In this document: positions 1 to 6,349 of the stretch, piece by piece | How positions within the stretch are numbered: position 1 is the first letter of the stretch | Layout: each line of letters starts with the position of its first letter | DNA from: Dehalococcoidia bacterium | Lineage (GTDB): Bacteria; Chloroflexota; Dehalococcoidia; Lucifugimonadales; Lucifugimonadaceae | Length of the DNA stretch: 34,380 nt | Assembly (NCBI GenBank): GCA_009693115.1 | Contig: SHXW01000025.1 | Location: 1 to 34,380 of the forward strand | Direction: 5' to 3' | Translations under genes and position numbers: made by a program | The notes under the pieces: model-generated | What the model saw: the letters and a program-made list of their open reading frames with translations, nothing else | What the model was told of the DNA's origin: nothing | The model's database searches: none

Positions 1-185
1 CCGGGCGGCCCCCAGAGCACCATCGAAGGCACGCGGTCCTCTTCGATCGCGTGCCGCAAGAGCGCCCCGTCACCAAGCAGGTGCTCCTGCCCTACAAAGT
101 CGTCCAGACTCTCGGGGCGCATACGTGCCGCGAGAGGCGCCACCTTGCGCCCAATCTCCTGCCTCCTATGCTCGAAGAGAGTCAT
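1..185 (-). CDS. rarA: Replication-associated recombination protein A (AAA+ ATPase), N-terminal fragment
   Basis: Only the first 61 codons are present; the gene runs off the left edge. Read on the minus strand from the ATG at 183-185 it gives an N-terminus with [20 protein letters not shown] at residues 17-36, then SMVLWGPPG at the edge, the start of the Walker A loop. The PLAxRMRPxxLDxxVGQxHLL and WGPPG combination is characteristic of RarA/MgsA, a clamp-loader-like ATPase acting at stalled replication forks. RuvB and clamp-loader subunits share the P-loop but not this N-terminal block. No strong Shine-Dalgarno sequence is visible, but the start fits the family's usual N-terminus. The function call is firm even though the rest of the protein cannot be seen. 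Confidence 0.9.
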   Translation of the reverse strand, partial: MTLFEHRRQEIGRKVAPLAARMRPESLDDFVGQEHLLGDGALLRHAIEEDRVPSMVLWGPP

Positions 186-228
186 TTGTTTAGATCAACC
201 ATCGCCAACTCCGCTCCGCATACGGCAC

Positions 229-250
229 TGTCCTGAGCCTGCCGAAGAGG
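229..250. repeat. Short interspersed repeat, family B variant (TGTCCTGAGCCTGCCGAAGA type)
   Basis: A diverged copy of the CTGAGC..GCGAAG repeat that recurs at 27979, 28458, 29994, 30031 and 30093. It lies between rarA and smr and has no coding role that I can see. Confidence 0.5.
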
Positions 251-263
251 TGATGTCCCAAGT

Positions 264-298
264 CCCCTCTCCCTTCAAGGGAGAGGGCAGGGTGTGGG
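264..298. repeat. Palindromic repeat, family A (CCCTCTCCC..GGGAGAGGG plus GGGTGTGGG tail)
   Basis: Positions 265-287 form a near-perfect palindrome: CCCTCTCCCTT, one central C, then AAGGGAGAGGG. A GGGTGTGGG tail follows. The same hairpin-plus-tail occurs at 9778, 19038, 21058 (in carA) and 23791 (in carB). There is no T-run on either side, so it is better seen as a REP-like interspersed element than as a terminator. Confidence 0.75.
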
Positions 299-348
299 TC
301 GCTCCTACCCCGTTCCGGCTCTGGCTCCCGGCCCGCTCGCCCCGAGCG

Positions 349-759
349 TCACCGCCGTTTCAACGCCTTCGGTTTTGAAAGAGCGTCAATTTCTTCCCTC
401 GAAAGCGGTTTGGACACGGTCACAGAATTGCCCAGGTGCGCCACCGTGACACCGTACCCGCCTTCGGCTGGCGTGGCAGCGTTGTGCCTGTCCACAAGCG
501 GGTGTCTTTTCAAGATCAACTTCACGGCCTCCTTGAGCGCGCCCGTCCCGTGCCCGTGGATAATGTGCACGAACGGAAGGCCCGCTCTGAAGCAGCGGTT
601 CAGGTGCCTGTCCACCGCGGCTTTGGCCTGCTCTACAGTCATCCCGTGCAGGTCCAGGACGTAGTCAGCGCGGAACGGCGACTGAGAGCCTGACATGGCC
701 TTCTGTCCGCCACCCTTCGGTGGCGCACCAGTACCACCTGGCCTGCCCTGCGCGCTCAC
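349..759 (-). CDS. Small MutS-related (Smr) domain protein
   Basis: A 136-residue protein with a single Smr domain at about residues 33-110. Diagnostic blocks are LDLHGMTVEQA (36-46), the IIHGHGTGALKEAV loop (66-79) and EGGYGVTVAHLG (99-110). Smr domains are nucleic-acid binding or nicking modules; the stand-alone form is linked to RNA or DNA cleavage, but the substrate here cannot be told. The first 21 residues are Gly/Pro-rich low complexity. The GTG at 757-759 overlaps the selA stop in a GTGA arrangement, suggesting translational coupling with selA. An internal ATG at codon 22 (694-696), preceded by AAGG, is an alternative start. The two genes are probably co-transcribed. The domain call is strong and the physiological role open. 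Confidence 0.85.
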   Translation of the reverse strand: MSAQGRPGGTGAPPKGGGQKAMSGSQSPFRADYVLDLHGMTVEQAKAAVDRHLNRCFRAGLPFVHIIHGHGTGALKEAVKLILKRHPLVDRHNAATPAEGGYGVTVAHLGNSVTVSKPLSREEIDALSKPKALKRR

Positions 760-2120
760 GTCCCAATCGCCGATCGGAGAGCCTCTATCACCGTCTTGTC
801 CTCGCCTTCCATGACCGTGCGCGGATCCAGCAGTACATCATCGTTTTCAATGCGGGCAATCACTGGCACGGGTGAACGGCGCAGCTTCGCGCAGATCTCG
901 TCAGGCCCCCCCGCTGGGTGAGCGATGGCCAGCACGAAGGTGGGCAGCGTCTGGCCGGGCAGGCTCCCGCCGCCGATTGCCGACTCCGAACGCTTGACCA
1001 CTCCCGATCTCACGGCGTCACTCCACTCCTGCGCCCGTTTTTCGAGCGCGTCCAAGGGTGTGGAGATCATGCGCCACACCGGCACCTCGGACTCCGCTGC
1101 GCCTTTCAGATACGACATTAGCGTGGCCGAAAGAGCGGCGAGGGTCATCTTGTCTATGCGCACCGCTCGCGCCAGCGGATGCGAAGCCGCCCTCTTCATC
1201 AGCGTGGCGCTGCCGACTATCACTCCCGCCTGCGGCCCGCCCAGCAGCTTGTCACCTGAGAACAGCGTCAGGTTCACGCCTGCCTGCACTGAGTCCTGCA
1301 CCGTGGGCTCGTGGGCCATCCCGTACTTCGCTGTGTCAAGGAGTGAGCCCGAGCCGAGGTCGTGCAGCACGGGGATGCTCCGCCGCCTGCCAATCTCGGC
1401 CAACTCTGCCAGTTCCGGCGAGTGCGTGAACCCCGTGACAGCGAAGTTGCTGGGGTGAACCTTCAAAATCGCCGCTGTGCGCTCCGTGACTGCGGCCTCA
1501 TAGTCCTTGGCATAGGTTCGGTTCGTCGTGCCCACCTCAATCAGGACTGCCCCTGATTGCCTCATTACGTCTGGCACACGGAACCCACCACCGATCTCGA
1601 CGGCCTCGCCTCGCGAGACGATCACCTCTCTCCCCGCCGCCAGGGCGGACAGCGCCAGCAGTACCGCCGATGCATTGTTATTGACGGCGATGCCCGTCTC
1701 CGCGCCAGTCACCTGGGCGAGGATCTCACCAATGTGCGCCTGCCTGGACCCGCGTTTGCCAGTGGCCAGATCCAACTCGAGGTCGGAGTATCCCTCAGCC
1801 GCAGCTGTCGCGGCTTCTATCGCGACACGGCTGAGCGGTGAGCGGCCAAGGTTTGTATGGAGCACAACACCCGTCGCATTGATGACGCGACGGGGCCATG
1901 GCCGCCACGAACGGGCTGCCAGTTCAAGCACCGCTCCAACAATCTGGTCATGTCCAGGAGCGGACTGGCCCTTCTTTATCCCTTCACGTGCGTCATCAAG
2001 GCTACGACGCACAAGCCCCGTCACAGCCTCGCGCGAATATGCTCCGGCCAGTGCGGCAAGGCGCGCATCCGACAGCAGGCGTTCGACGCCCGGAAGGGAC
2101 CTGAATTCAGTGGAAGTCAT
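756..2120 (-). CDS. selA: L-seryl-tRNA(Sec) selenium transferase (selenocysteine synthase)
   Basis: SelA is a PLP enzyme that converts seryl-tRNA(Sec) to selenocysteinyl-tRNA(Sec) using selenophosphate. The protein (454 residues from the chosen start) has RSLPGVERLL near the N-terminus, INATGVVLHTNLGRSPLS (80-97), NNNASAVLLAL, the aspartate block VLHDLGSGSL and the PLP-lysine motif LFSGDKLLGGPQAG (Lys291). Length and motif spacing match SelA. The reading frame stays open upstream to 2264, but the ATG at 2118-2120 is chosen because it places the conserved RSLP motif seven residues from the start, as is usual in the family. No clear Shine-Dalgarno sequence is seen. The stop overlaps the start of the Smr gene. 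No selB, selD or tRNA-Sec gene was recognised in this window, so those partners must lie elsewhere. Confidence 0.93.
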   Translation of the reverse strand: MTSTEFRSLPGVERLLSDARLAALAGAYSREAVTGLVRRSLDDAREGIKKGQSAPGHDQIVGAVLELAARSWRPWPRRVINATGVVLHTNLGRSPLSRVAIEAATAAAEGYSDLELDLATGKRGSRQAHIGEILAQVTGAETGIAVNNNASAVLLALSALAAGREVIVSRGEAVEIGGGFRVPDVMRQSGAVLIEVGTTNRTYAKDYEAAVTERTAAILKVHPSNFAVTGFTHSPELAELAEIGRRRSIPVLHDLGSGSLLDTAKYGMAHEPTVQDSVQAGVNLTLFSGDKLLGGPQAGVIVGSATLMKRAASHPLARAVRIDKMTLAALSATLMSYLKGAAESEVPVWRMISTPLDALEKRAQEWSDAVRSGVVKRSESAIGGGSLPGQTLPTFVLAIAHPAGGPDEICAKLRRSPVPVIARIENDDVLLDPRTVMEGEDKTVIEALRSAIGT

Positions 2121-2282
2121 TTGCAGGGACGATTCTAGACCAGTTCCGTCCCATCCCCCGTTGGCCGCGGCAGGCATGGACTTGCGGAAAAGATGGGGCG
2201 TGGCGGCGTCCTGACTTTGCCGAACGAGTTTGGGTCGCGTATCTCCTCCCCTTTGATCGATCACGTGTCCGCTTGCGGGCGC

Positions 2283-2301
2283 GGGTCAGGGAGAGGGTGG
2301 A
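2283..2301. repeat. Partial family A repeat (GGGAGAGGG arm and tail only)
   Basis: The stretch GGGTCAGGGAGAGGGTGG in the selA/BNR gene gap matches one arm and part of the tail of the family A element, without the opposite arm. It looks like a decayed copy. Confidence 0.4.
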
Positions 2302-2323
2302 CCTCACACCACTGATTGCGTCC

Positions 2324-3415
2324 CTATAGCGTCGCCGTGCCCACACTGTTGATGCCGGGGAAGAGCGACGGAGCCTGATGCCACGAGTCGCCTTCGTCTG
2401 CGCTATGGAACAGCTGACCTGTATTCGTGCCCACATACAGGCCCGCGGGTTGTAGATCATCCACGGCCATGCCTTCCCGCAGGATGTCCACGTACGCGTC
2501 CTTCTGTGGCAGCCCCTTGGTCAGCTTGTCCCATGTATCGCCCCGATTGTGGGAGCGGTACACCGCCATCGCGCCGTCGGGCACCCAGTGCTCATATCCG
2601 CTGGAGCCGGGGCACACCCATATCGTGTCGGCATTGTGCGGGTGGACGATCATGCCTAAACCCCACTCGGATGGCAGGCCCCGGGTTATTTCGGTCCACT
2701 GGTCAGCGCCATTGTCGGACCGGTAAACACCGCAGTGGTTCTGCTGGTACAGCCGCGTCGGTTGTGAAGGGTTTAGGACCATCTTGTGGACACATTGGCC
2801 ATACTCCGGGTACACCGGGGGCTGATCGGGCATGAAGTTGGCGCGAGTGCCCTTGTTGGCCGTCTCCCAACTAACACCGCCGTCCGTGGTGCGAAAAACA
2901 CCCGCGGCCGAGATGGCGACATACATTCGCTCCAGGTCCACCGGGTCCAGAATGATCGTGTGTAGTGCCATGCCCCCGGCACCCGGCTGCCAATTGGGGC
3001 GGGAAGGGTGATCGTTGAGTGACTTGACGAAATCCCATGTCTCTCCGTTGTCGGCACTCTTGAACAGAGCAGCAGGTTCCACATCCGCGTAGACCACACC
3101 GGGCTCCCCGGGCCGGCCGGGCGTCACGTTCCATACCTTGACCAATGCCAGGCCGGATTCTGCTGGAAAGGTTGGCCCCGACTTCGGCTCATCCCATGTA
3201 ATGCCGAGGTCCGTGCTGTGATGGACACGGGAACCGAACCACGGATCGACCACAGCCGCGAAGAGGGTGCCTTCACGAGGGTCGAAGGCCATGTGCATGA
3301 TGTTCCTGCCTGGCAGATATGGACCGCGCACCTTCCACTCTTTCCGCGCGGGAGCGCTCTCCATCACAAAGGCGCCCTTTTTTGTCCCTATGAAGATCAG
3401 GACCTTCTCAGCCAT
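2324..3415 (-). CDS. BNR/Asp-box beta-propeller protein (sialidase-like fold, exo-enzyme activity unproven)
   Basis: A 363-residue repeat protein. It begins MAEKVLIFIGTKKGAFVMES, the usual opening of the BNR-repeat glycosyl-hydrolase-like family. Six Asp-box turns of the S-x-D-x-G-x-T-W type recur at regular spacing: STDLGITW, SADNGETW, TTDGGVSW, SDNGADQW, SHNRGDTW and SADEGDSW. This predicts a multi-bladed propeller. The catalytic residues of true sialidases are not evident, so enzymatic function is uncertain. The ATG at 3413-3415 has an excellent GGAGGGA six to seven bases upstream. An in-frame ATG at 3479-3481 would add 22 residues that resemble a short signal peptide (hydrophobic stretch ending in AMA) but lacks a ribosome site. 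I prefer the downstream, cytoplasmic start. Confidence 0.8.
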   Translation of the reverse strand: MAEKVLIFIGTKKGAFVMESAPARKEWKVRGPYLPGRNIMHMAFDPREGTLFAAVVDPWFGSRVHHSTDLGITWDEPKSGPTFPAESGLALVKVWNVTPGRPGEPGVVYADVEPAALFKSADNGETWDFVKSLNDHPSRPNWQPGAGGMALHTIILDPVDLERMYVAISAAGVFRTTDGGVSWETANKGTRANFMPDQPPVYPEYGQCVHKMVLNPSQPTRLYQQNHCGVYRSDNGADQWTEITRGLPSEWGLGMIVHPHNADTIWVCPGSSGYEHWVPDGAMAVYRSHNRGDTWDKLTKGLPQKDAYVDILREGMAVDDLQPAGLYVGTNTGQLFHSADEGDSWHQAPSLFPGINSVGTATL

Positions 3416-3867
3416 GGCGGTCCCTCCGATCAAGCCGAGACACACCGCACAAGTGTGCAACTGTTTCACACACGCAGTCATCCGAGACTAGTTTAGCTTC
3501 GCCTCGTGTCTTCTTCATGTTCCGCGCAAGGTACGAAACGAAACGCGTCCGGGCGCTGGTTCAGCCGCTCCGGCGCGCACAGCGCTGTAGCACTCTCAAT
3601 GGCAGTCTGCCGGAACCTCAGCTGTTCCCTGCCGCCATTAACCATCGTTACTTGATGTGGTACCGGAATCGCGTTTCCCTGTCCGGGTTCTCAGCGAGCG
3701 CGGGTCATGTCTTAGTCATATCGTCTGCGTACGAGAGATTGCCCTGCCGGCGGGTGGCCGTCTGAGGAACAAAGACGCCGAATATCGCCGCTTCAGTTCA
3801 GCCCTGCCGCAAATTCGTTAGAATCGCGGGGTTGGGACATCTCATTACCTAGCCGGGGGCCGCCGTC
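3416..3867. other. Divergent intergenic region between the BNR gene and coaE
   Basis: About 450 bases separate two divergently transcribed genes, so both promoters should lie here. A 12-base quasi-palindrome, GCACAAGTGTGC, sits at 3447-3458, about 30 bases upstream of the BNR start codon, and could be an operator. A weak promoter-like pair precedes coaE (separate entry). The 82-codon open frame at 3517-3765 has no ribosome site or recognisable sequence. Nothing else stands out. Confidence 0.4.
3797..3824 (+). promoter_or_regulatory. Possible promoter for coaE
   Basis: TTCAGC at 3797-3802 and TAGAAT at 3819-3824 are separated by 16 bases and lie about 45 bases before the coaE start. The -10 match is good and the -35 match weak. 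Confidence 0.3.
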
Positions 3868-4476
3868 GTGATCTCAATCGGGCTCACAGGGGGCATAGGT
3901 TCTGGCAAGAGTGAAGCCGCCCGGGTTTTGCGCGGCCTTGGGGCCGTGGTGATCGATACCGCTGAGCTGGGGCACGAGGCGTACCGCAAAGGAACCAAAT
4001 GCTTCGGTGAAGTGGTAATGGAATTCGGACAGGGCATCACAGGGCCGGACGGCGAAATAGACCGGAAAAAGCTTGGCTCAATCGTGTTCGCTGACCCGGC
4101 GAAACTGAAACGACTGGAAGAAATCGTATGGCCCAGGATCGCCGAAGCGTTGGGCGACAGGCTGGCAGGGGCGCGCCGCGACCATACTGTAATGGCTGTT
4201 ATTGACTCGGCGATGCTCTTGGAAGCTGGCTGGGATACCCATGCGGATGAAGTCTGGATGGTCGAGGCACCGGACGATCAGATAGCGGCACGGGTGACCC
4301 GGCGCAGCGGCCTCACGGAAGAACAGGTCAGGCGACGTATGGCTGCACAGATGCCCAACACGGAACGGCGTACACGTGCGAAACTGATCATTGTGAACGA
4401 TAGCGACATGGCCACCCTCGGACAGCGGGTTACGGCCGCATGGAGGGCGAAGGTTGAGAAAAGCAAAAGAGGCTGA
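3868..4476 (+). CDS. coaE: Dephospho-CoA kinase
   Basis: CoaE performs the last step of coenzyme A synthesis, phosphorylating the 3'-hydroxyl of dephospho-CoA with ATP. The 202-residue protein opens with MISIGLTGGIGSGKSEAARV, where the P-loop is GGIGSGKS. It continues with VVIDTAELGHEAY (the DAD-like substrate block), VWPRI, VMAVIDSAMLLEAGWD and a lid region RRSGLTEEQVRRRMAAQMP. Length and order match CoaE throughout. The start is a GTG at 3868 with a GGGGG run about eight bases upstream. The 3' end lies just before, or slightly overlaps, the following ATPase gene, so the two are probably co-transcribed. Confidence 0.95.
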   Translation: MISIGLTGGIGSGKSEAARVLRGLGAVVIDTAELGHEAYRKGTKCFGEVVMEFGQGITGPDGEIDRKKLGSIVFADPAKLKRLEEIVWPRIAEALGDRLAGARRDHTVMAVIDSAMLLEAGWDTHADEVWMVEAPDDQIAARVTRRSGLTEEQVRRRMAAQMPNTERRTRAKLIIVNDSDMATLGQRVTAAWRAKVEKSKRG

Positions 4477-4483
4477 ACCACAG

Positions 4484-5383
4484 ATGCCAGCAGAGACAGG
4501 GTTTCAGGAATTTCGCGTCGAAGAGTACATAGTCAAAAAAGAGCCCTTCTACATACCCCTGACCGATGAGATAGACATCTTTCAGGCCTCTTACCGCCAG
4601 AAGGTTCCAATCCTCCTGAAAGGCCCCACGGGCACGGGCAAGACCCGGTTCGTGGAATACATGGCGTGGCGGCTCGGTCAGCCGCTTACCGTAATCAAGT
4701 CCAAGTCCAAGTCCCAGCAGTCCGACGCAGACGGGCACGTCAGCGGCGCCATCCCACTGGTAACCGTTGCCTGCCACGAAGACATGACAGCAAGCGACCT
4801 CATAGGTCGTTACCTGCTGGACATCAATGGCACACGCTGGATAGACGGCCCGCTGACCCGCGCCGTCAAGGCCGGTGGCATCTGTTATCTGGATGAGGTG
4901 GTCGAGGCCCGCAAGGACACGACGGTCATCATCCACCCGCTGACCGACCACCGCCGCATCCTGACGGTGGACAAGCTTGGTCAGGTTCTGGAAGCCGCTC
5001 CCGGCTTCCTGCTCGTCGTCTCTTACAACCCCGGTTACCAGAACGCCCTCAAGGATCTCAAGCACTCGACCCGTCAGCGCTTCGTCGCTCTGGAGTTCGA
5101 CTTCCCGACCGGCGAGCGCGAGGCGAAGATCATTGCCCATGAGGCCGGAGTTGACGCAGAGACCGCGACTCTGTTGGCCAAACTCGGCGAGAAGATCCGC
5201 AATCTGCGCGAACACGGGCTAGACGAGGGCGCAAGCACTCGTGTCCTGATCTATGCGGGCCGCCTAATCAAGGAAGGCATCCCACCTCGCCGCGCCTGTC
5301 AGGTTTCGGTGACATGGGGCATCACGGATGACGCACATGTCCAGCGCAGCATTGATGAGGTCGTGAGCTCCATCTTCCCGTAA
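4484..5383 (+). CDS. CbbQ/NorQ-type MoxR AAA+ ATPase with an extra loop segment
   Basis: A 299-residue AAA+ ATPase of the CbbQ/NirQ/NorQ group, whose members work with a VWA partner to activate metalloenzymes such as Rubisco or nitric oxide reductase. Landmarks are Walker A GPTGTGKT (47-54), VTVACHEDMTASDLIGRYLL, Walker B ICYLDEVVEARKD (133 onward), VVSYNPGYQN and STRQRFVALEF. In known relatives the text runs directly from RLGxPL to VTVACHxD. Here about 23 extra residues (nt 4688-4759) intervene, including a KSKSKS stretch from the hexamer AAGTCC repeated three times at 4697-4714. The likely partner is the VWA gene at 6350. An alternative TTG start at 4454 has a better GGAGG ribosome site and would overlap coaE by 23 bases. 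The client enzyme is unknown. Confidence 0.9.
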   Translation: MPAETGFQEFRVEEYIVKKEPFYIPLTDEIDIFQASYRQKVPILLKGPTGTGKTRFVEYMAWRLGQPLTVIKSKSKSQQSDADGHVSGAIPLVTVACHEDMTASDLIGRYLLDINGTRWIDGPLTRAVKAGGICYLDEVVEARKDTTVIIHPLTDHRRILTVDKLGQVLEAAPGFLLVVSYNPGYQNALKDLKHSTRQRFVALEFDFPTGEREAKIIAHEAGVDAETATLLAKLGEKIRNLREHGLDEGASTRVLIYAGRLIKEGIPPRRACQVSVTWGITDDAHVQRSIDEVVSSIFP

Positions 5384-5384
5384 G

Positions 5385-5410
5385 GGCCTTCCCGTCTCCA
5401 TGGGAGGGCC
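5385..5410 (+). terminator. Hairpin just after the ATPase stop, terminator-like but lacking a T-run
   Basis: GGCCTTCCC (5385-5393) pairs with GGGAGGGCC (5402-5410), nine pairs with one G-T wobble and an eight-base loop. It begins two bases after the TAA stop. No T-run follows, so it may be an mRNA 3'-end structure or a weak terminator. Confidence 0.4.
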
Positions 5411-5547
5411 GGAGTACCAATGGAAGCGGGTCGCAGGGTGAGCATTGAAGGATCGTCGTCAATAAATTAAGGCGTCCTCTTGCTGTCGCGGCAGGGTGAT
5501 GGCTTTAACGCAGTGCATCCATAAGGTCGCAAGAAATCGTCACTGCC

Positions 5548-6192
5548 ATGACACGAGCGGTCTCGACAACGGTAACCCTCGCCTCCGTGGAAAAGGCGAT
5601 GCGCGGGCGAACCCGACCTAGCGGTGTGCCTGAAACGACTATGCCCCGCATTGCTGCCGTATACGCCCTCTTTGCCGACTATGGAGATGGCGCTACTGTC
5701 ACGCTCATCCGACGGTCTGAGGATGTGAGCCAGCACAGGGGCGAATACGCCTTCCCCGGCGGCGGCGTAGAGCCGGACGACGTAAACCTGCACGCCACTG
5801 CCTTGCGCGAAGTTATCGAGGAGTTGGGAGTCAACGCCTCCGACGTCGAACCGTGGGGTGAACTCAATCCAGAAATGACCGTCACCTCCGGTTATCTTAT
5901 CGTCCCATTCACAGGGAGACTTGCCAGCCGGGCGAAATTCAACCCTGAACGACGGGAGGTGGCCGAGGTGGTTCACGTCCCCCTCGCTGCGCTCGTTGAC
6001 CCTGCGGGCGGTCGCACGATCTCGCGGTTGGTCCCTGCGATTGGGACGGCAGAACAAGACATGGCGAGGGACGGCCGCCGCGCCGCTCTGGAGTTAAAGA
6101 CTTACGGGGCCTATGCCTATAATGGCCGGATCATCTGGGGTGCAACTGCACGGATACTCGCCCAGATGGTGTCAATCATGAAAGCAGCCTGA
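5548..6192 (+). CDS. NUDIX hydrolase, CoA-pyrophosphatase-like
   Basis: A 214-residue NUDIX protein. The block LIRRSEDVSQHRGEYAFPGG (residues 53-72) matches the LLTxRSxxLxxHxGxxxFPGG signature of the NudL/CoA-pyrophosphatase group. It is followed by a NUDIX box GGGVEPDD..TALREVIEELGV, in which the first box glutamate is replaced, as is usual in that group. Such enzymes cleave CoA or its derivatives to 3',5'-ADP and a phosphopantetheine. Assignment to CoA rather than another nucleotide diphosphate rests on this motif only. The ATG at 5548 has no strong ribosome site; an internal ATG at codon 32 would cut into the N-terminal helix normally preceding the domain. The gene sits between the ATPase and VWA genes and two genes after coaE, which hints at CoA housekeeping. 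Confidence 0.85.
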   Translation: MTRAVSTTVTLASVEKAMRGRTRPSGVPETTMPRIAAVYALFADYGDGATVTLIRRSEDVSQHRGEYAFPGGGVEPDDVNLHATALREVIEELGVNASDVEPWGELNPEMTVTSGYLIVPFTGRLASRAKFNPERREVAEVVHVPLAALVDPAGGRTISRLVPAIGTAEQDMARDGRRAALELKTYGAYAYNGRIIWGATARILAQMVSIMKAA

Positions 6193-6200
6193 CCCACCGA

Positions 6201-6259
6201 CCCCTCACCCTTATCTTCACCCCTCTAGGTCCCGGCACCCCGGGATTTGGGAGTAAGGG
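6201..6259. repeat. Diverged family A-like repeat forming a nested hairpin
   Basis: CCCTTA (6208-6213) pairs with TAAGGG (6254-6259), enclosing an inner hairpin CCCGG (6231-6235), loop CACC, CCGGG (6240-6244). The CCCCTCACCC opening resembles the tail-plus-arm of family A on the other strand. It lies between the NUDIX and VWA genes. Confidence 0.4.
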
Positions 6260-6349
6260 CGGAGTGAACCTGATGGCGCCAGATATGCAGGTCCGACATG
6301 AACCCCATCACCCATTGATTACACCAGCACCGCAGAGATAGACACACAC

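Noticed and set aside
264-298. Family A hairpins as transcription terminators
   Set aside because: None of the clear copies is followed by a T-run, several lie inside operons or genes, and they carry a constant G-rich tail, so they fit an interspersed repeat better.
2121-2264. 48-codon N-terminal extension of selA
   Set aside because: The extra residues do not resemble SelA, and the ATG at 2120 gives the usual length and N-terminal motif spacing.
3517-3765. 82-codon frame between the BNR gene and coaE
   Set aside because: No ribosome site, no domain and a composition unlike neighbouring genes; the region is expected to hold divergent promoters.
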